From assembly GCA_963729695.1 (NCBI GenBank), contig CAVSOT010000004.1, forward strand, positions 744,001-808,000: 64,000 nucleotides of DNA, written 5' to 3'. Shown here one piece after another: positions 59,502 through 64,000 of this stretch; positions within the stretch are counted from its first letter, which is position 1; the number at the start of each line of letters is the position of its first letter. Origin of the DNA: PALSA-693 sp963729695 (GTDB taxonomy: Bacteria; Actinomycetota; Acidimicrobiia; Acidimicrobiales; Palsa-688). A model generated the notes under the pieces. That model had not been told where the DNA came from. It worked only from the letters and a program-made list of their open reading frames with translations, and ran no database searches. Position numbers and translations under genes: made by a program.

Positions 59502-59960
59502 TCAGGGGGCGAGTGTCGCGGCCGCCACTTGCTCGAGGATCTTGGCCAGCTGGTCGAGATCCCCTTGATCAAGGCCCTGCAGACCAGGGGGCGGTGTCCC
59601 GAGAATGACCTCCGCCCGTCGGGCGAGCGCCCGTCCCTTGCGGGTCACCTCGACGAGCTTGGCCCGGCGATCCGTCGGGTGCGGCTTGCGGACCACCAGC
59701 CCCTGGGACTCCAGATCGTCGACCACGACGGTGGCGTAAGGGGCATCGATGGCGAGGGCGCCGGCCAGCTCCCGCATCGACATCGGTCGTCGGGCCAGTC
59801 GCCGGATGGCGCGGATCCGACCGAAGCTCAAGCCCAGTGCCTCGGACACCTCCCGCCGCCGCTCGTTGTCGAGCACGAGGTCGCAGATGGCCGACCACAC
59901 GGTACTCGGGGTCGTTGGCGACGGGCTGGCGTAAGGCGGCAACTCCTTTTCGGCCTTCAT
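59502..59960 (-). CDS. MarR family transcriptional regulator
   Basis: 152 residues. ATG 59960 overlaps the MFS stop by 4 bases. Winged helix: SMRELAGALAIDAPYATVVVDDLESQGLVVRKPHPTDRRAKLVEVTRKGRAL, with DRR wing. The N-terminal helix VWSAICDLVLDNERRREVSEALGLSFGRIRAIRRLA serves dimerisation. Last gene of an MFS-MarR operon, likely a repressor of its own efflux pump. Confidence 0.9.
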   Translation of the reverse strand: MKAEKELPPYASPSPTTPSTVWSAICDLVLDNERRREVSEALGLSFGRIRAIRRLARRPMSMRELAGALAIDAPYATVVVDDLESQGLVVRKPHPTDRRAKLVEVTRKGRALARRAEVILGTPPPGLQGLDQGDLDQLAKILEQVAAATLAP

Positions 59961-61456
59961 CGGCTCACCCCCTCGGTCCTCAATACCTCGGGGTTCAGCT
60001 CTCTGGCCGTTCGTTGGGCCGAATCCTTGGCCCGTCGGGTGGTGGCCACCACTCCGAGGACGAGCACCACCGCCCCGCATCCCACCAGAATCCACCAGGC
60101 GGCATGGCTCGCCGCCGCCAAACCGCTCGCGACCGAACCCTGCAAGTGCGACGTCACGATCGCCCCGACGACGGCAACCCCCAACGTCGCACCGATCTGC
60201 CGGGAGGTCGAAGCGACCGCTGAGGCCACCCCCGCCTGGGCGCGAGGCATTCCCGATACGGCGGCGTTGGTGATGGGAGCATTGACCAGTCCGAAGCCCA
60301 GACCGAACAGCACGTAGGCCACGAAGAGCCAGGTGAAGGGGGTGCTCGGTTCGATCCAAGCGAGCATGGCGCAGGCGATCATGAGCGCCGTCCCCGAGCA
60401 CACCAGGGGGAGCCGGGCCCCGGAGGTGCCCACGAGCCGGCCGGACAACGGCGAAGCGACCATCGTCATGACGGCCATGGGAAGGGTGTCGAGGCCGGCC
60501 TGGAGGGGCGACAGACCCCGCACCTCCTGGAGATAGAGGGTGTTGAGGAAGAGGAACCCACCGAGGGTGGCGAAGGCGGCAACGGCGGTCACCGTGGCGG
60601 ACGCGAACGGGATCGACCGGAAGAAGCGAAGGTCGATGAGCGGGTCCCGGCGCCGCGGCTCGTAGAACAGCAGGCCGATCAGGGCGGCGGCCGCCGCCAT
60701 GAAAGCGGCCAGGATCTCCGGCGACGCCCATCCCCTTCGGGGCGCCTCGATGATGCCGTACGTGAGGGTGGCGAAGAGCACGATCATCAACAGCTGGCCG
60801 ACCAGATCGAATCGGCGTGCTCTCGGAGCTCTGGATTCGGGGACGTACTTCAGGGCCAGGATGATCGCCACCGCACCGACGGGAATGTTGATCCAGAAGA
60901 TCGACTGCCATCCCGCCGAAGTCACCAAGAGACCTCCCAAGAGTGGTCCGAGGGCCATGGAGACGCCGACGACGGCTCCCCACACGCCGACCGCCTGAGC
61001 CCGTTCCCGGGGATCGGTGAAGGTGTTGGTGATGATCGACATCGCCACGGGGTTGAGCATCGAGCCGCCCACCGCCTGCAGCATCCGGAACAGCACGAGC
61101 AATCCAAGGCTGGGCGCCAGGCTGCACAGCAACGAGCCCATGGAAAAGAGGGTGAGGCCGACCACGAACACGCGGCGCCGGCCGAGCCGGTCCGCCGTCG
61201 AACCCGAGAGCATCAGCAGGCTGGCCAGCACCAGGGTGTAGGCGTCGATCGTCCATTGCAGGCCCGAGACACTCGCCCCCAGGTCATGACCGATCGAGGG
61301 CAGGGCCACATTGACGATGGTGACGTCCAGCCCGACCATCAGGAGGCTCATCGAGCAGATGAGGAGGATGCCCACCCTCCTGGGCCGGCTCAGCTCGTGA
61401 ATGGCCAGTTGCCCCTCGCTCGCCCGCCCACCACCGCCAGATAGTTGTGTTTCCAT
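59957..61456 (-). CDS. MFS transporter, DHA2 family (EmrB/QacA-like, 14 membrane segments)
   Basis: 499 residues. MFS landmarks: motif D1 LLMVGLDVTIVNVALPSIGHDL, motif A STADRLGRRRVFVVGL, motif C-like GVSMALGPLLGGLLV, and ASPLSGRLVGTSGAR in the second half. Fourteen hydrophobic segments. Proton-coupled efflux of drugs or other lipophiles is usual for the family. Cotranscribed with the MarR regulator; the likely promoter is at 61467-61494. Confidence 0.92.
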   Translation of the reverse strand: METQLSGGGGRASEGQLAIHELSRPRRVGILLICSMSLLMVGLDVTIVNVALPSIGHDLGASVSGLQWTIDAYTLVLASLLMLSGSTADRLGRRRVFVVGLTLFSMGSLLCSLAPSLGLLVLFRMLQAVGGSMLNPVAMSIITNTFTDPRERAQAVGVWGAVVGVSMALGPLLGGLLVTSAGWQSIFWINIPVGAVAIILALKYVPESRAPRARRFDLVGQLLMIVLFATLTYGIIEAPRRGWASPEILAAFMAAAAALIGLLFYEPRRRDPLIDLRFFRSIPFASATVTAVAAFATLGGFLFLNTLYLQEVRGLSPLQAGLDTLPMAVMTMVASPLSGRLVGTSGARLPLVCSGTALMIACAMLAWIEPSTPFTWLFVAYVLFGLGFGLVNAPITNAAVSGMPRAQAGVASAVASTSRQIGATLGVAVVGAIVTSHLQGSVASGLAAASHAAWWILVGCGAVVLVLGVVATTRRAKDSAQRTARELNPEVLRTEGVSR

Positions 61457-61466
61457 AACTATAAAG

Positions 61467-61494
61467 AGATTATCGCGATCTGGGCAGTTTGCAA
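61467..61494 (-). promoter_or_regulatory. Candidate promoter of the MFS-MarR operon
   Basis: On the minus strand TTGCAA, a 16-bp spacer and TAATCT, 10 bp before the ATG, giving a nearly leaderless transcript. The AT-rich stretch around the -10 is a likely MarR binding site. Confidence 0.4.
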
Positions 61495-61605
61495 CCGGAA
61501 TCCGACCCGGGCGTAAGGCACCTCAACCACCCGCATGTCTCGCCACTACCATGAAAGGGTGCTTACCTTCCGTCCATACCGACCGTGGGTGATGGGGCGC
61601 GGTAG

Positions 61606-62538
61606 ATGAAGAAGACCACCAGGCTCAAAGAACTGTTCCACAGTGGGCGTACGCAGATCATGCCGCTGGGTGCGCTGGCGATCCACGCCCAGATGGCCGA
61701 ACGGGCCGGCTTTCCGGCCTTCGAAGTGTCCGGGGCCATGTCGTGCTGGTGGCTCAACGGCCTTCCTGATGCCGGGATCGTGCCGCGGACGGAGATCGTC
61801 GACAACGCTCGGCGGATCGTACAAGCGGTCGACATTCCGGTCTATTGCGACGCCGATACCGGCTACGGGGGCATCCAGAACGTCCGGCGGACGGTGCATG
61901 ACTTCGTGCACGCCGGGGTGGCAGGGATCCACATCGAGGATCAGGTCGAACCGAAGAAAGCAGGCAGCCGGGCCGGGGTGATGGTGGTGTCAGACGCCGA
62001 GGCGGTTGGACGCTTTGCCGCGGCGGTCGATGCCCGCAACGAGCTCGATCCCGACTTCGTGATCGTGGCTCGCACCGACGCCTACTCCGCGCCCGGCGGC
62101 GGGATCGACGAGGCGATCCGGCGGGCGCAGCTCTATCGGGAGGAGACAGGCGTCGACGCCATCATGATGGAGGCCTTGCGATCGTGGGACGAGGCTCGAC
62201 GGGCGCTGGCGGAGGTGCCTGGTCCGGCGTTCGTCACGGTGAGCCAGCGAGCCGGTCCGACGCCATCGATCGCGGAGCTGTCAGAGATGGGTCAGGCCAT
62301 CAGGCTCCTGCCGTTTATCACCCCAGGCGTGCAGGAGGTTTGGAAGCTCTTGCTCGAGGTCCGGCGAACGGGCGAGGCCTGGGCGTGCGACCAGTATCTG
62401 ACGGCCCTGTACGAGGTCGAAGGGGAAGAGTTCGTCGGCGCCGGGGATGCGTTCGTTCGCCCCAGCTACGAGCAGATCCGGGCGTGGGAGGAGCGTTACC
62501 TCCCATCCGACCAGCGCCGCGTCTACGCCGACGACTGA
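61606..62538 (+). CDS. Isocitrate lyase/PEP mutase superfamily protein (Cys-less active-site loop)
   Basis: 310 residues. TIM barrel of the ICL/PEPM superfamily: metal-binding DADTGYGG, GIHIEDQVEPKKAGS, VIVARTDAY, ITPGVQEVW. The catalytic Cys of isocitrate and methylisocitrate lyases (KKCGH) is replaced by Ala (KKAGS, residues 117-121), so simple lyase chemistry of that type is unlikely; oxaloacetate decarboxylase or dimethylmalate-lyase-like activity is possible. Followed by the Rieske gene 78 bp on. Confidence 0.85.
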   Translation: MKKTTRLKELFHSGRTQIMPLGALAIHAQMAERAGFPAFEVSGAMSCWWLNGLPDAGIVPRTEIVDNARRIVQAVDIPVYCDADTGYGGIQNVRRTVHDFVHAGVAGIHIEDQVEPKKAGSRAGVMVVSDAEAVGRFAAAVDARNELDPDFVIVARTDAYSAPGGGIDEAIRRAQLYREETGVDAIMMEALRSWDEARRALAEVPGPAFVTVSQRAGPTPSIAELSEMGQAIRLLPFITPGVQEVWKLLLEVRRTGEAWACDQYLTALYEVEGEEFVGAGDAFVRPSYEQIRAWEERYLPSDQRRVYADD

Positions 62539-62616
62539 TCCGCGGGCCACCAGGCCCCCGGCCAGAATTCACATCCTCGCAAGGCGGCGGTAGTCTCGGT
62601 CCCAGGAGGTGGTCTC

Positions 62617-63768
62617 GTGGATCGCGCGTCGTTGATGGGTTTGGCCAAGCAGATGCTCGAGCTGATCGACCTCAAGACGACGCATTTGGCGCCGGAAATC
62701 ATGTACGAGCCGCTCTCGGCCTACACCTCCCCGGAGGTACTCCGGAGCGAGCGGGAGCGGATCTTCGGGAGTGGCGGGCATTTCCTGGGTCTGAGCGCCA
62801 ACGTGCCCGAGCCCGACTCGTGGCGCTCTATGGATCTGGTCGACACCCCGCTCCTGCTCTGCCGCGACAAAACGGGGCGGGTGCGGCTGTACCTCAACAG
62901 CTGTCGCCATCGCGGGGTGAAGATCGTTGATGGGTCGGCCCAGGCGGCACGGCTGTCGTGTCCGTTCCACGCCTGGACGTACGACTTGGATGGTCGCCTC
63001 GTCGCCGTGCCCGAGCCCGAAGGGTTCGATCAGCTGTGCCGGGCCGACCACGGGCTCATCGAGCTCCCGGTCGCCGAGAAGCACGGGATGATCTTCGGCT
63101 CGCCGGTCCCCGGCGCCGCCATCGACGTCGACGACATCCTGGGCGGGATGGGACCCGAGCTCGGGACCTGGGATTTCGGGTCGTGGTCCCTCTATACCGA
63201 ACCACACGTGCACCGCATCAAGGGCAACTGGAAGGTCGCGTGGGCCACCTTTTGTGAGAACTACCACTTCGCCTTCCTCCACCAGAAGACCCTGTCGGAT
63301 TACCTGATCGGTCGCCGGCAGCTGGTGGACTTTTACGGTCGCAACGTACGGATGGTGTCCGCCCTCACCTCGATCGAAGCCATGCGGTCCCAACCAGAAG
63401 ACGAATGGGACCCGGGCCGGCATGTGAGCATCCAATATCGCCTGTACCCGGCCGTGAACTTCTCGGTCTATCCGACCAAGCTCGAAGTCCACTCGATCTT
63501 CCCCGGGCCTACCCCGGACGAGGGCTACGGCATTCATACCGTGTACGTCGCCGAGCAACCGAGCACCGAGGAGGAGCGCAAGGCGCTCGACGAAGCGGTC
63601 TACTTCGGTTGCGAGATCATCGTCAACGGCGAGGACTTCTGGATCACCGGCCAATCGCTGCCCGGTCTGCACGCCCCCGCCGCAGTGCCGCACGTGGTCT
63701 TCGGTCGCAACGAGCCGGTGGTGCAGCATTTCCACAGTCGTTTCCGGGAAGCCATCTCGACGGAATGA
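62617..63768 (+). CDS. Rieske 2Fe-2S aromatic-ring-hydroxylating oxygenase, alpha subunit
   Basis: 383 residues, GTG start. Rieske cluster ligands C96-x-H98 (NSCRHRGV) and C115-xx-H118 (LSCPFHAW). Mononuclear iron site in the C-terminal domain around ENYHFAFLH (2-His plus a carboxylate), preceded by NWKVAWATF. Oxygenases of this type hydroxylate aromatics or steroids or remove methyl groups. No beta subunit, ferredoxin or reductase is adjacent, so it may be an alpha-only oxygenase. Convergent with the Clp-N gene. Confidence 0.9.
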   Translation: MDRASLMGLAKQMLELIDLKTTHLAPEIMYEPLSAYTSPEVLRSERERIFGSGGHFLGLSANVPEPDSWRSMDLVDTPLLLCRDKTGRVRLYLNSCRHRGVKIVDGSAQAARLSCPFHAWTYDLDGRLVAVPEPEGFDQLCRADHGLIELPVAEKHGMIFGSPVPGAAIDVDDILGGMGPELGTWDFGSWSLYTEPHVHRIKGNWKVAWATFCENYHFAFLHQKTLSDYLIGRRQLVDFYGRNVRMVSALTSIEAMRSQPEDEWDPGRHVSIQYRLYPAVNFSVYPTKLEVHSIFPGPTPDEGYGIHTVYVAEQPSTEEERKALDEAVYFGCEIIVNGEDFWITGQSLPGLHAPAAVPHVVFGRNEPVVQHFHSRFREAISTE

Positions 63769-63789
63769 GGCGGTCCCGTCGGGCGGACG

Positions 63790-63808
63790 GCCCGCCGATT
63801 CGGCGGGC
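63790..63808. terminator. Bidirectional hairpin between the Rieske and Clp-N genes
   Basis: GCCCGCCG - ATT - CGGCGGGC, 8 bp perfect, between convergent stop codons. Confidence 0.65.
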
Positions 63809-63811
63809 CAC

Positions 63812-64000
63812 TCAACCGATCCGGCGTTCCCGTTCGAGCTGGGCTTGGGCCAGTTCCACCTCGACTGCGCGTTCGACGAGCCCGGCGCTGAGGCCGAGGT
63901 CCGCAAGCCGATGGCCGACGTCGCCGGCGGCGCGCCCGACGCCGATGAGCAGGTGCTCGGTACCGATGTAGTTGTGGCCGTAGTGCAGGGCGGTCTTGAG
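63812..64000 (-). CDS. Clp N-terminal (ClpR) domain protein, 5' part outside the window
   Basis: 62 codons to the stop at 63812. The sequence LKTALHYGHNYIGTEHLLIG is the second repeat of a Clp-N domain, followed by a hydrophobic/acidic helix with AELGL-like LADLGLSAGL and a C-terminal basic end (ERERRIG). It ends soon after the repeat, so this is a stand-alone Clp-N protein (like ClpC adaptor-type proteins), not a full ClpC ATPase. The start lies beyond 64000. Confidence 0.8.
   Translation of the reverse strand, partial: LKTALHYGHNYIGTEHLLIGVGRAAGDVGHRLADLGLSAGLVERAVEVELAQAQLERERRIG

Overview
The window is 64 kb of high-GC chromosomal DNA from an actinobacterium. It carries F420-type LLM oxidoreductase, three P450s, a CtpE-like P-type ATPase, OtsA, GAF-SpoIIE, SHOCT and DUF5990/DUF1059 proteins, and many GTG starts behind GGAGG sites. 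The mix of Amidohydro_2 paralogues, SDRs, P450s and a Rieske oxygenase is what I would expect of an uncultured Acidimicrobiia-like soil or marine lineage. That placement is inference; there is no rRNA or other phylogenetic marker here.

0-20.4 kb is mainly catabolic: the 3' end of an old-yellow-enzyme-type flavoprotein, a SnoaL protein, an SDR-amidohydrolase operon, a second amidohydrolase, a HAD phosphatase, an aldo/keto reductase, a CtpE-like ATPase, a methyltransferase-TetR pair divergent from an SDR, an orphan CoxL-type molybdoenzyme, an LLM oxidoreductase and three P450s, two of which are divergent paralogues. 20.4-39 kb is housekeeping and envelope: ParA-like ATPase, frameshifted GH15, GAF-SpoIIE phosphatase, DUF5990, a frameshifted methyltransferase, a PadR-ABC-FtsX operon, HdeD, PLDc_N-SHOCT, YihY, a K+ channel, dCTP deaminase, and a MarR-ABC-2 operon.

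39-50.7 kb looks like an accessory island. It starts at tRNA-Gly(CCC), which has a truncated tyrosine recombinase reading into it. It then holds a secreted protein, a proline-rich protein ending in an RxDxRPP ADP-ribosyltransferase-like domain followed by a possible immunity gene, small enzymes, an HTH protein with a possible protease-inhibitor tail, and an HEDHH zincin-like protein with the N-terminal leader typical of eCIS-associated proteins, overlapping a small partner gene. It ends with three tandem palindromes and a 14-bp minisatellite.

50.7-64 kb returns to catabolism: M24 peptidase, third amidohydrolase, a decayed DUF6325/SHOCT fusion, a second PLDc_N-SHOCT protein, nitroreductase, SDR, cupin, OtsA, a MarR-MFS operon, an isocitrate-lyase-superfamily protein, a Rieske oxygenase and a Clp-N protein cut by the window edge.

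The most striking object is a two-gene operon at 54.25-55.93 kb. The second gene contains an in-frame TGA in a GD-(TGA)-GSC context, followed exactly 18 nt later by a GGTCT apical loop on a short stem, the same loop and spacing as I recall for the E. coli fdhF SECIS. I read it as a UGSC-type selenoprotein (Sec91 of 179) with its conserved partner.

Several genes (GH15, a methyltransferase, the first amidohydrolase N-terminus, a SHOCT remnant) show single-base frameshifts, mostly in GC-rich or short-repeat tracts. Assembly indels are as likely as true pseudogenes.
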